In this document: in pieces, positions 1 to 5,745 of the stretch
Position numbering within the stretch: the first letter of the stretch is position 1
Layout of the letters: each line of letters opens with the position of its first letter
Assembly: GCA_002403115.1 (NCBI GenBank)
Contig: DHHE01000200.1
Coordinates: forward strand, 4,052-11,137
DNA length: 7,086 nt
From: a bacterium UBP2_UBA4780
Lineage (GTDB): Bacteria > Edwardsbacteria > AC1 > EtOH8
Reading direction: 5' to 3'
Made by a program: the position numbers and the translations under genes
The notes under the pieces: model-generated
The model's database searches: none
What the model was told of the DNA's origin: nothing
What the model saw: the letters and a program-made list of their open reading frames with translations, nothing else

Positions 1-681
1 CAGGCCGAGGCCGCCCAGGGTGCCAGGGACGGGCTGGGGGCCATAGTCAACGGCATGTTCATGAAGGTCAATGTCCCCATAAGCAACGAGGACTACCCGG
101 CCTACATGATGGGCACCAACCTCTTCCTGGTGAAGGACCTCGTCCAGGGGGAGAAGAAGGACATCGCCGGCGAGATAATCGAGAAGAAGCCCACCGTGGC
201 GCTTTTCGGAGGCGGCGGCTGGACATTCACCAGCTTCACCATGGAAAACATGATGAACAGCGGATACGACATGACGGTCAACACCAGCGAGATCAGCTTT
301 CCGTTGGGCTTGGCAGCCGAACTGCCGCTCAATCCCATGATATCGTTGGTGCCGTTCGGCCGGTTTGCCTGGAGCAAGTCGTCCATGAACTTGACCATGC
401 CCTATCCCCAGATGGTGATCGACTCCTATATGCCCTTCCAATATCATTACGTTTGGCTGATACAATTCAAGGACTCCAGCTATACCAGCACCCGCATGGA
501 CTACGGGGCGGACATCAACCTGCGGCCGTTCCGCAACGCGCCGGAGTGGAAGATCAGCGTGGGCACGGTGCTGTCGCAGATCGAGGGGATGTCCAAGGGC
601 AACCTGCTGATCATCGCCAGCATCAAGCGGGAGTGGGGGAAGTACTACTCCAGCACCATGTTCGGGCCGAAGCTGTACTAG
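1..681 (+). CDS. Hypothetical beta-strand-rich protein, 5' end outside window (possible outer-membrane protein)
   Basis: The frame is open from base 1 to a TAG stop at 679-681, giving 226 visible residues. The first internal ATG, at 55, has no Shine-Dalgarno sequence and no signal peptide after it, so the true start is probably upstream of the window. I do not recognise the family. The visible protein has a mixed N-terminal part with a lysine-rich stretch (VQGEKKD), then a glycine run (FGGGGW). After that come many short alternating polar/hydrophobic stretches rich in aromatics, such as EISFPLGLAAEL, YHYVWLIQF, MDYGADINLRPF and WKISVGTVL. It ends in tyrosine. This pattern suits a small membrane beta-barrel or another all-beta envelope protein, but that is inference from composition. 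There is no transmembrane helix and no catalytic motif. It converges with the minus-strand operon and is separated from it by a hairpin terminator. Confidence 0.75.
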   Translation, partial: QAEAAQGARDGLGAIVNGMFMKVNVPISNEDYPAYMMGTNLFLVKDLVQGEKKDIAGEIIEKKPTVALFGGGGWTFTSFTMENMMNSGYDMTVNTSEISFPLGLAAELPLNPMISLVPFGRFAWSKSSMNLTMPYPQMVIDSYMPFQYHYVWLIQFKDSSYTSTRMDYGADINLRPFRNAPEWKISVGTVLSQIEGMSKGNLLIIASIKREWGKYYSSTMFGPKLY

Positions 682-691
682 AAGGCTGATT

Positions 692-728
692 AAAAACGAA
701 GGGCCCCGCCGTCAGGCGGGGCCCTTCG
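692..728 (-). terminator. Rho-independent terminator of the minus-strand operon, between convergent genes
   Basis: A perfect 14-bp inverted repeat (697-710 pairing with 715-728) encloses the 4-nt loop gtca, and the stem is mostly G and C. On the minus strand the stem is followed directly by five T residues (complement of 692-696), which is the classic intrinsic terminator. It lies just past the stop of the TPR gene. On the plus strand the bases after the stem (gtattcagg) are not a T-run. The same hairpin may therefore only weakly terminate, or simply protect, the 3' end of the plus-strand gene ending at 681. Confidence 0.9.
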
Positions 729-732
729 GTAT

Positions 733-2043
733 TCAGGCCTTTACTTGGGAGGGTGCATCGCCTTCCATCTCCCTGGCCATACTATCGAACATCTGGTCGT
801 GTCCCCGGGCAAGTATCAAGCGGCATATGTTTAACGATGATAAACGATGTTCTTCTTCACCGGTTATCTTCCATAGTTCGTACAGAATCTGTGCCTTCTC
901 GGAATCGCCGTCGTAAACAGATAGCATCTTGCCCAGTAGACCTTCTCCCTCCGAACGGGATTGTTTCGCGGCCATGACGTTTAAAAGAAGCTCAGCCGAA
1001 AAGACCACCGCCGTGCGCCCCATTTTACGGGCAGTCTCCATCGCCTCCCTGGCCAGGGGGGCGGCTTCGTTGGGCTGGTCGAGGACGATAAGAGCCTTGG
1101 CCTTGTCTAGGAGGAAAAGGCAAAGATAATAACCGACCCCGACAGAGCGGACTATCCCTATCGCCTCATCAAGCGCCTTCACCGCCTCATCAGTCCGCCC
1201 CTCCAGCAGGTGAACATGGCCGATGTTTCCCAGCGCCAGGCTTTTTTCCGGATCATCACCCATGTCTGCGGCCAGGGACAGCTTGCGTGAGAAACAATCC
1301 CTGGCCTCTTCATACTTCCCCAATAGCTTATAAGCCTCCCCCATGTTGCCATAGGCCAGATTCTGTATCAGCTTGTCACCCAAAAGCTTGGCGATGTCCA
1401 ATTGTCTTGTGTAAAGTTCCAGCGCCTTGGAGGCGTTTCCGATCTCGGTGTATACGAGGCCAATATTGCCCAACGCCTTTGCCAGAGGTTGCTTGTGACC
1501 CAAAGATTCGGCCCAATCCAGGCTGAACAAATAGTTTTTTAGAGCCTTCTCGTAGTCGCCCTGTATGAAAAAAACGTTACCGATGTTGCTTAGGGCATTA
1601 GCCTTCATCTGCGAATCGCTCATGTTTTCGGCAATTTCCAGGTGACGCATAAAAAAAGACATGGCTTTGTCGTATTCTCCGCGCATGGCATGAACGACGC
1701 CAAGAAAACTGAGAGATAATCCCAAATTGCGAGCATCCGCCATCTCAGCGAAGATGTCCAGGCCACTTTTAAAGAAGTTAAACGCCTCTTCCAGGCGGCC
1801 CCGGCGGCGGTAGATCTCTCCCAAGCGAATGAACGAATCGGCCAGCTGGCCCTGGTGCCCAGCAACACTGGCCCATTTGACGTTTTGCCTTAAACAATTC
1901 TCGGCCTCGTCAAGCCTTCCTGTCAGTTCAAGAACGTCCGTCTTTTTACGGACTAAATACACCGGAAAGTATTTAGTCTCCATGTCGACGGAAGATACCA
2001 GCCAAAGAATATCGCGGTGATATCTCTTTATGTCGCGGCCCAT
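733..2043 (-). CDS. TPR-repeat protein, eight tandem 40-residue repeats
   Basis: This 436-residue protein is almost entirely TPR-like repeats. The TPR consensus alanine falls at residues 47, 87, 127, 167, 207, 247, 287 and 327, an exact 40-residue period. The turn glycine recurs at 42, 82, 122, 162, 202, 242 and 282. The unit looks like ALGNIGxVYxxxGxYEKAL followed by a second helix and a GD-type link. A 40-residue unit is the kinesin-light-chain/LGN style rather than the classic 34-residue TPR. There is no signal peptide, membrane helix or catalytic motif, so a cytoplasmic protein-binding scaffold is likely, with unknown partners. The ATG lies 4 nt after the permease-protease stop, implying translational coupling, and the gene is last before the terminator. 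Several 60-base blocks are only 40-52% GC against 63-78% in blocks of neighbouring genes. The N-terminal segment (KKTDVLELTGRLDEAE) resembles TPR tails of large bacterial cyclase/ATPase regulators, so it may descend from one; that is inference. Confidence 0.9.
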   Translation of the reverse strand: MGRDIKRYHRDILWLVSSVDMETKYFPVYLVRKKTDVLELTGRLDEAENCLRQNVKWASVAGHQGQLADSFIRLGEIYRRRGRLEEAFNFFKSGLDIFAEMADARNLGLSLSFLGVVHAMRGEYDKAMSFFMRHLEIAENMSDSQMKANALSNIGNVFFIQGDYEKALKNYLFSLDWAESLGHKQPLAKALGNIGLVYTEIGNASKALELYTRQLDIAKLLGDKLIQNLAYGNMGEAYKLLGKYEEARDCFSRKLSLAADMGDDPEKSLALGNIGHVHLLEGRTDEAVKALDEAIGIVRSVGVGYYLCLFLLDKAKALIVLDQPNEAAPLAREAMETARKMGRTAVVFSAELLLNVMAAKQSRSEGEGLLGKMLSVYDGDSEKAQILYELWKITGEEEHRLSSLNICRLILARGHDQMFDSMAREMEGDAPSQVKA

Positions 2044-2047
2044 GGCC

Positions 2048-4033
2048 TCATGCCCTTCGGGTGCGGGTGTCGTATGAGATCAATGTCAAACCGGCCGCGG
2101 CCAGGGCGATAAAAATCAACAGGGCCAATGCCGGGAACGGCGCCTCGCCGGCCAGCCAGGGGAGGCGGGCGGAAAGCGAGGGGTAATATATCAGCACCAG
2201 CGCCAGGCCGTTGTTCAGGGCGTGGGCCAGCATGGAAAGGTAGATGGAGCCCGTCCTGTAAACGATGAATGTAAGATACAGTCCCAATAGGAAAGTGGGG
2301 ACCAGCCGGAACAGGTTCAAATGGATGACGGCGAACAGCAGGGCCACCAGGGACACCGCGGCCCAGGCCGGCAGCTTCCTTTTGAACGACGACAGCAAAA
2401 CGCCGCGGAACAGCATCTCCTCGCAGACCCCCGGGCTCAAAGCCAGGACGAAAAGTCCGGGCAGTAGGCCGATGCCGGATTTCTGCAGATCCAGGTAATC
2501 CTTGAGGCCCTCCAGCATTTTCAACGACTCGGGGAAAAGCTTGGTTTGCAGGGCCCCCACCCAGGCGGCCAGGCCGGCAGCGCCCAGGCACAGCACGACG
2601 GTCCCGGCCAGGGACATGGGACGGAACGGGGCCAGATGGAAGGCCTTTCGGAAATCGAGCTTGGCGTACCAGGCGGCCAGAAGCGCGGGCGCCAGGATCA
2701 GTCCCCAGAGGGTGGCCAATACGCCCCAATACCTGAATTTTATCTGCAAGAAGCCGCCGGCGTAGAAAAGCAGCAGCATGGCCAGGGCGAAAAGCACCAG
2801 GGCACCGGACGGGGGCAGGGTCTGGGAAGGCGCCATCTGGCTGCGGCGGAAAGCCAGGTGCCAGCCCTTGCCCTCGGCCAGCAGCACCTCCTCGGACCCG
2901 AAGAGCCTGGCCGAGAGCATCACCGCCAGGAAAGCCAGGGCCGAGTTGGTGAAAAATACCAGGAGCAGCATCTCCCAGGAGTACTCGTTCAGCAGAATCT
3001 CCTTGAAGAGCAGGGTGACGTTGGCCACCGGGACCAGGGCCAGCAGGCGGTTGAGCTGGATGCCCGGCATCAGGGCGATCTGGGTGGGCAGGAACAGGAG
3101 CAGGTAGACCGGGGTCACCAGATTTTGGGCGTCCTTGAAGGAGCGGGCGAACAGGGAGACGGTTATCAGCACGGCGCTGATGAAAAGGGCCAGGGGCAGA
3201 AGCGAGAGGAAGATCAGGGCCAGGGACAGGGGGCTTAGGGAGAACTCCATCCGGCCGGTGGCCGCGCCCAGCTGGACGAGCCCGGCCGAGAATGTCATCA
3301 TGATGGATACCAGGTTCAGGGCGCCGGTGATCAGGGCGATGACGGTCACGGTAAAAAACTTGCCCAGGAACAGGTCGCGCTTGTCCACCGGGGCCGCCAG
3401 TATGGTCTCCATGGTGCCGCGCTCCTTCTCGCCGGCGGTCAGGTCCATGGCCGGGTACATGGCGCCCATCATCATGGTGACGATGAGGAGGATGGGCAGC
3501 AGGATGCCCAGCACCATGCCGCCCATGCGCGAGGGCGGGGCGGTGTTCTCGGCCCGCAAAGCGAACGGCTCAAGCAGCAGGGTGTCAAGCCCGGCCCGGG
3601 CCAGATCCCGGCGTTGCAGGCCGGACCTGTAAAGCCCCAGCGCCTCCCGCAGGCGGGAAAGGGCCAGCCGCGACTTCTCCTTGGCCCCGTCGTAATAGAT
3701 GACGGCCGAGTCTCCCCGGTTCCGCCATTCCAGCCAGGCCCAGATGTTCCGCCCGGCCAGGTCGCCGGCCGGGTCCGGCGAGGGGCAAAAGACCAGCGAG
3801 GTGTCGCCGCGCAGCAGTGACTCCAAGCCCTCCGGCAGGGAGCCCTTGGCCGAGACCCGGCTCCGCTCCTGCTGGAGACGGGCCAGGCCGGCCGACTGGA
3901 TCTGGGTTACGAAGATGAACAGGAGCGGATAGAGCAGTATCGGCAGCAGCACCATCATGAACAGGGTGCGGCGGTCGCGCAGGGAGTCCAGCACCTCCTT
4001 GCGGAAGACGGCCAGGATCTTGCGGGCGCTCAC
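2048..4033 (-). CDS. NatB-like ABC-2 permease fused to a CPBP intramembrane protease domain
   Basis: This 661-residue protein has two membrane modules. Residues 1 to about 385 are an ABC-2 permease of NatB type: a first membrane helix at about 24-45, an extracytoplasmic domain at about 46-170, the family motif GEKERGTMET at 201-210, several further helices, and the typical SFKDAQN segment at 298-304. After a linker and more helices, residues of about 415-661 form a CPBP (CAAX/Abi type) domain. All its motifs are intact: E538, E539 and R543 in CEEMLFRG, H571 in FAVIH, and H604 and N608 in HALNN. The family is known as combined ABC permease/CPBP proteins. NatAB of Bacillus exports sodium, but the substrate here is unknown. 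I chose the GTG at 4031-4033 because it overlaps the ATPase stop as GTGA and begins just before the first helix. The frame stays open further upstream, but only across the ATPase gene, so that extension is not real. Confidence 0.93.
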   Translation of the reverse strand: MSARKILAVFRKEVLDSLRDRRTLFMMVLLPILLYPLLFIFVTQIQSAGLARLQQERSRVSAKGSLPEGLESLLRGDTSLVFCPSPDPAGDLAGRNIWAWLEWRNRGDSAVIYYDGAKEKSRLALSRLREALGLYRSGLQRRDLARAGLDTLLLEPFALRAENTAPPSRMGGMVLGILLPILLIVTMMMGAMYPAMDLTAGEKERGTMETILAAPVDKRDLFLGKFFTVTVIALITGALNLVSIMMTFSAGLVQLGAATGRMEFSLSPLSLALIFLSLLPLALFISAVLITVSLFARSFKDAQNLVTPVYLLLFLPTQIALMPGIQLNRLLALVPVANVTLLFKEILLNEYSWEMLLLVFFTNSALAFLAVMLSARLFGSEEVLLAEGKGWHLAFRRSQMAPSQTLPPSGALVLFALAMLLLFYAGGFLQIKFRYWGVLATLWGLILAPALLAAWYAKLDFRKAFHLAPFRPMSLAGTVVLCLGAAGLAAWVGALQTKLFPESLKMLEGLKDYLDLQKSGIGLLPGLFVLALSPGVCEEMLFRGVLLSSFKRKLPAWAAVSLVALLFAVIHLNLFRLVPTFLLGLYLTFIVYRTGSIYLSMLAHALNNGLALVLIYYPSLSARLPWLAGEAPFPALALLIFIALAAAGLTLISYDTRTRRA

Positions 4034-4809
4034 GAAACCGTTCCGCCTTCTTTTCCGTTCCGGCGGGCAGGCTCGGCCTGGCGTCCGACGTATTCCATGA
4101 AGATGTCGGCCAGATGGCTCAGGCCTGTCTTCCGGCGAAAACCGTCCAGGCCGTCCGCGTCCATCAGCCGTCCTCGGTGCAGAAGCCCGATACGCGAGCA
4201 GAGCAGCTCGGCCTCCTCCATGTAGTGGGTGGAGAAGATGACCGTCTTGCCGGCCATGGCCGAGGAGCGGATGAAGTCGATGATGGTGCGGCTGGTCATG
4301 ATGTCCAGGCCCAGGGTGGGCTCGTCCAGTATCAGGACCGGCGGGTCGTGCAGCAGGCAGCGGGCGATGGATGTCTTCTGGGTCTGGCCGGTGGAGAGCT
4401 TTTCGATGCGCTGGTCGAAGAAATCGCCCATGTCCAGCAGCTGGACGATCTGACGGGACCGGGCGGAGATGGCGCTCCCGTCCATGTCGTAGAGCTGTCC
4501 GAAATAGCGAAGCAGCTCCCGCGGGGTCAGCCGTCCGTACAGCCGGGTGTTGCCCGAAAGGAAGCCGATGGACTTCTTGACAGGCATCTGGTCCCGGACG
4601 ACGTCGAATCCATTGACCAGGGCGGTGCCCGCGGTCGGTTTGATGACGGTGGCCAGCAGCCGCAGCAGGGTGGTCTTGCCGGCGCCGTTGGGGCCCAGGA
4701 TGCCGAAGATCTCGCCCTTGTCTATGGAGAGGTCCAGGGGAAGCAGGGCCTGGATCTCTCCCAGCCCGGGGTCCCAGAAACTGCGGCCGAGACCGAGAGT
4801 CTTGATCAT
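4030..4809 (-). CDS. ABC transporter ATP-binding protein, NatA-like
   Basis: This 259-residue protein is a complete single ABC nucleotide-binding domain that should power the permease encoded just downstream. Motifs in order are Walker A GPNGAGKTT (39-47, with K45), signature LSTGQTQK (138-145), Walker B VLILDEP with D162 and E163, D-loop GLD (167-169) and switch histidine H195. The Q-loop region reads GFLSGNTRLYGRLTPRE (82-98). No glutamine is visible there, and N87 probably occupies or lies near the site. LYxRLTPRE-type sequences are common in NatA-like and drug/sodium exporter ATPases. The length is normal for ABC-2 exporters. The stop overlaps the permease GTG start by 4 nt (GTGA), strong evidence of a two-component transporter made in fixed ratio. 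The start ATG overlaps the stop of a 24-codon ORF; only a weak GGGA about 10 nt upstream could serve as a ribosome site. The transported substrate cannot be read from the sequence. Confidence 0.95.
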   Translation of the reverse strand: MIKTLGLGRSFWDPGLGEIQALLPLDLSIDKGEIFGILGPNGAGKTTLLRLLATVIKPTAGTALVNGFDVVRDQMPVKKSIGFLSGNTRLYGRLTPRELLRYFGQLYDMDGSAISARSRQIVQLLDMGDFFDQRIEKLSTGQTQKTSIARCLLHDPPVLILDEPTLGLDIMTSRTIIDFIRSSAMAGKTVIFSTHYMEEAELLCSRIGLLHRGRLMDADGLDGFRRKTGLSHLADIFMEYVGRQAEPARRNGKEGGTVS

Positions 4810-4880
4810 TTCTTAGATTTCCCGTGAAACTGGCTGAAGGACGCAAATCTTGCCGTCCTTGGCGCCAGAGGACAGATCAT
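4806..4880 (-). CDS. Possible 24-residue bridging ORF between transpeptidase and ABC ATPase genes
   Basis: A 25-codon frame (24 residues plus stop) fills the gap between the two larger genes exactly. Its ATG overlaps the transpeptidase stop as ATGA (4877-4880), and its TGA overlaps the ATPase start as ATGA (4806-4809). The peptide is basic, starts MICPLAPRTARF and ends HGKSKK. It has no membrane segment or recognisable motif. There is no clear Shine-Dalgarno sequence, so translation would depend on termination-reinitiation from the upstream gene. It may be a coupling relay that carries ribosomes across the gap rather than a peptide with a function, or it may be chance. Confidence that it is expressed is low. 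Confidence 0.3.
   Translation of the reverse strand: MICPLAPRTARFASFSQFHGKSKK
4837..4860 (-). other. Intercistronic hairpin in the transpeptidase-ATPase gap
   Basis: The 7-nt arms 4837-4843 (aaggacg) and 4854-4860 (cgtcctt) are perfect reverse complements. On the minus strand the stem can extend by three more pairs across a one-base bulge. No T-run follows in either direction, so it is not an intrinsic terminator. It could be an mRNA processing or stability element that sets the level of the ATPase and downstream genes relative to the transpeptidase, or it could be incidental. Confidence 0.35.
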
Positions 4881-5632
4881 CGGGCTGCTGAGAAAACATA
4901 CTTACCCCGGGCGTTGACCGATGCTTTTGGCGGGATGCGGTTATCCTCGAAAAGGCGGTAACCCTGGGCCAGGTTGCGCCAGAAGTCCAATAGCTTCGGC
5001 GAATCCCCGTATTCCTCCTCAAGGGCGGTCATCCCGGCGCTGTCCAGGCGGGCGGGGAAGACGTGTACGGGGATCCGGGCCTGCCCGGCGGAGCGGGCCT
5101 CGACCGCCAGGGCGTAGAGCTCCTTGATGCCCTCGTCCTCGATGGGCACGCAGCCGATGGTGACGCAGGAGCCGTGGATGTAGATGGCCCCGCCCGGATC
5201 CCGGCCCTCCTTCAGTATCAAATCGGAGCGGTTGGGGTAGCTTATGCCCATCGAAAGGTGGAAGTTGCTGTGGGGGTTGAAATCGTTGATGTGGTAGAAC
5301 CCCTCCGGCACCTGGAGGTCGCCGCGCTTTCTCTTGGGGCCCAGCTCCCCCGATGAGGAGCAGATGTCATGGTTTTTCAGAGGCCTGAACCTCCGGTCGG
5401 CGTCCCTGGCCCAGACCTCAAGCACCTTCTCCCTCTTTAGCACGCGGATGAACAGTTCGCCCGGAGGGTAGGTGAAGCCCTTGTCCTTGCAGAGTTTCCT
5501 TAGCGCGTCCTCCTTCTGGGTGAACGCGGCCCGCACCCGCTCGAAACGCAGCTGGCGCTGTTTGAAGGTCTGGGCGCCGGCCGGCAATGTTGCCAGCAGC
5601 AACGCCAGGGCCAGGACGGGCATTATTTTCAC
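4877..5632 (-). CDS. YafK/DpaA-like L,D-transpeptidase family (YkuD domain) periplasmic protein
   Basis: This 251-residue protein has a signal peptide: basic MK start, hydrophobic stretch at about 4-16, and likely cleavage after A20 in PAGAQT. It is therefore exported to the periplasm. The YkuD catalytic region is IYIHGSCVTIGCVPIED (150-166), with H153 and the presumed nucleophile C161. It resembles the HGDCVSIGC site of E. coli YafK. Further family matches are the ICSSSGELGPKRKRGD segment (90-105), PEGFYHI (109-115) and a C-terminal DFWRNLAQGY block (about 215-225). Family members act on peptidoglycan stem peptides. E. coli YafK (also called DpaA or LdtF) is reported to detach Braun lipoprotein from peptidoglycan; whether this protein cuts or crosslinks is not readable here. 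The start is GTG at 5630-5632 with a weak GGGA about 11 nt upstream. An in-frame ATG at 5621-5623 is an alternative start. It is the first gene of the operon and has its own promoter. Confidence 0.92.
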   Translation of the reverse strand: MKIMPVLALALLLATLPAGAQTFKQRQLRFERVRAAFTQKEDALRKLCKDKGFTYPPGELFIRVLKREKVLEVWARDADRRFRPLKNHDICSSSGELGPKRKRGDLQVPEGFYHINDFNPHSNFHLSMGISYPNRSDLILKEGRDPGGAIYIHGSCVTIGCVPIEDEGIKELYALAVEARSAGQARIPVHVFPARLDSAGMTALEEEYGDSPKLLDFWRNLAQGYRLFEDNRIPPKASVNARGKYVFSAAR

Positions 5633-5661
5633 GGCGCAAGCAATCCCGTTAAGTTCCTTAT

Positions 5662-5690
5662 AGAATACATTGTTTGCCGGGGACAGTCAA
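5662..5690 (-). promoter_or_regulatory. Predicted sigma70-type promoter of the minus-strand operon
   Basis: Read on the minus strand, a -35 box TTGACT (5685-5690, 5 of 6 to consensus) is followed after exactly 17 bp by a -10 box TATTCT (5662-5667, 4 of 6). Transcription would start near 5655, leaving a leader of roughly 22 nt before the transpeptidase GTG at 5632. The boxes lie in a short AT-rich island within GC-rich DNA. No other equally good promoter was noticed in the gaps further down the operon. Confidence 0.7.
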
Positions 5691-5706
5691 GCAATATTTT
5701 GCTTGA
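5687..5706. promoter_or_regulatory. 20-bp palindrome overlapping both divergent -35 boxes (candidate operator)
   Basis: The arms tcaagcaa (5687-5694) and ttgcttga (5699-5706) are perfect reverse complements around the 4-nt centre tatt. The left arm contains four bases of the minus-strand -35 box and the right arm four bases of the plus-strand -35 box. A dimeric regulator bound here would affect both promoters at once. On the plus strand, five T residues follow the right arm, so it also looks superficially like a weak terminator. Confidence 0.5.
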
Positions 5707-5731
5707 TTTTTGAAGGGGCTTAAAGTATGCT
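5703..5731 (+). promoter_or_regulatory. Predicted sigma70-type promoter of mnmE
   Basis: A -35-like box TTGATT (5703-5708, 4 of 6) is followed after 17 bp by a -10-like box TATGCT (5726-5731, 4 of 6). Transcription would start near 5738, giving an mRNA with almost no leader before the mnmE ATG at 5740 or 5746. It is weaker than the divergent promoter and conflicts with reading 5712-5718 as a ribosome binding site. Confidence 0.45.
5712..5729 (+). promoter_or_regulatory. Shine-Dalgarno-like sequence with an ATG out of frame with mnmE
   Basis: A strong purine run, gaagggg (5712-5718), sits 8 nt before an ATG at 5727, ideal spacing for a ribosome site. That ATG opens a frame ending at 5975 that is shifted relative to mnmE and whose product looks like no protein family. 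The in-frame mnmE ATGs at 5740 and 5746 are 21 and 27 nt from the purine run, too far for normal use. It is either chance, a leader ORF, or a sign of a small indel near the mnmE start. Confidence 0.25.
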
Positions 5732-5745
5732 ATTTACGGATGCGT

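Noticed and set aside
2028..2729. 233-codon minus-strand frame overlapping the CPBP domain and the TPR start
   Set aside because: It is a frame shadow of the intact CPBP domain, rich in G, P and R, and all protease motifs are in the other frame.
2546..3238. 230-codon plus-strand open frame opposite the permease
   Set aside because: Its Q/G/E-rich translation is the antisense image of hydrophobic codons on the other strand. It has no ribosome site and no known motif.
4114..4827. 237-codon open frame on the plus strand opposite the ABC ATPase
   Set aside because: It lies antisense to a gene with complete ABC motifs. Its composition is low-complexity and typical of antisense frames in GC-rich DNA.
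4034..4846. Upstream extension of the permease-protease frame, which would make a 932-residue protein
   Set aside because: The extension runs entirely over the ABC ATPase gene in another frame, and its translation is arginine/proline-rich with no motifs. The GTG at 4033 overlapping the ATPase stop explains the real start.
4837..4860. Terminator between the transpeptidase and ATPase genes
   Set aside because: No T-run follows the stem on either strand, and the flanking genes look translationally linked.
5687..5711. Hairpin plus T5 read as a plus-strand intrinsic terminator
   Set aside because: The stem is AT-rich and weak, no plus-strand gene lies upstream within about 5 kb, and the arms coincide with two promoter -35 boxes. 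A regulatory palindrome is the simpler reading.
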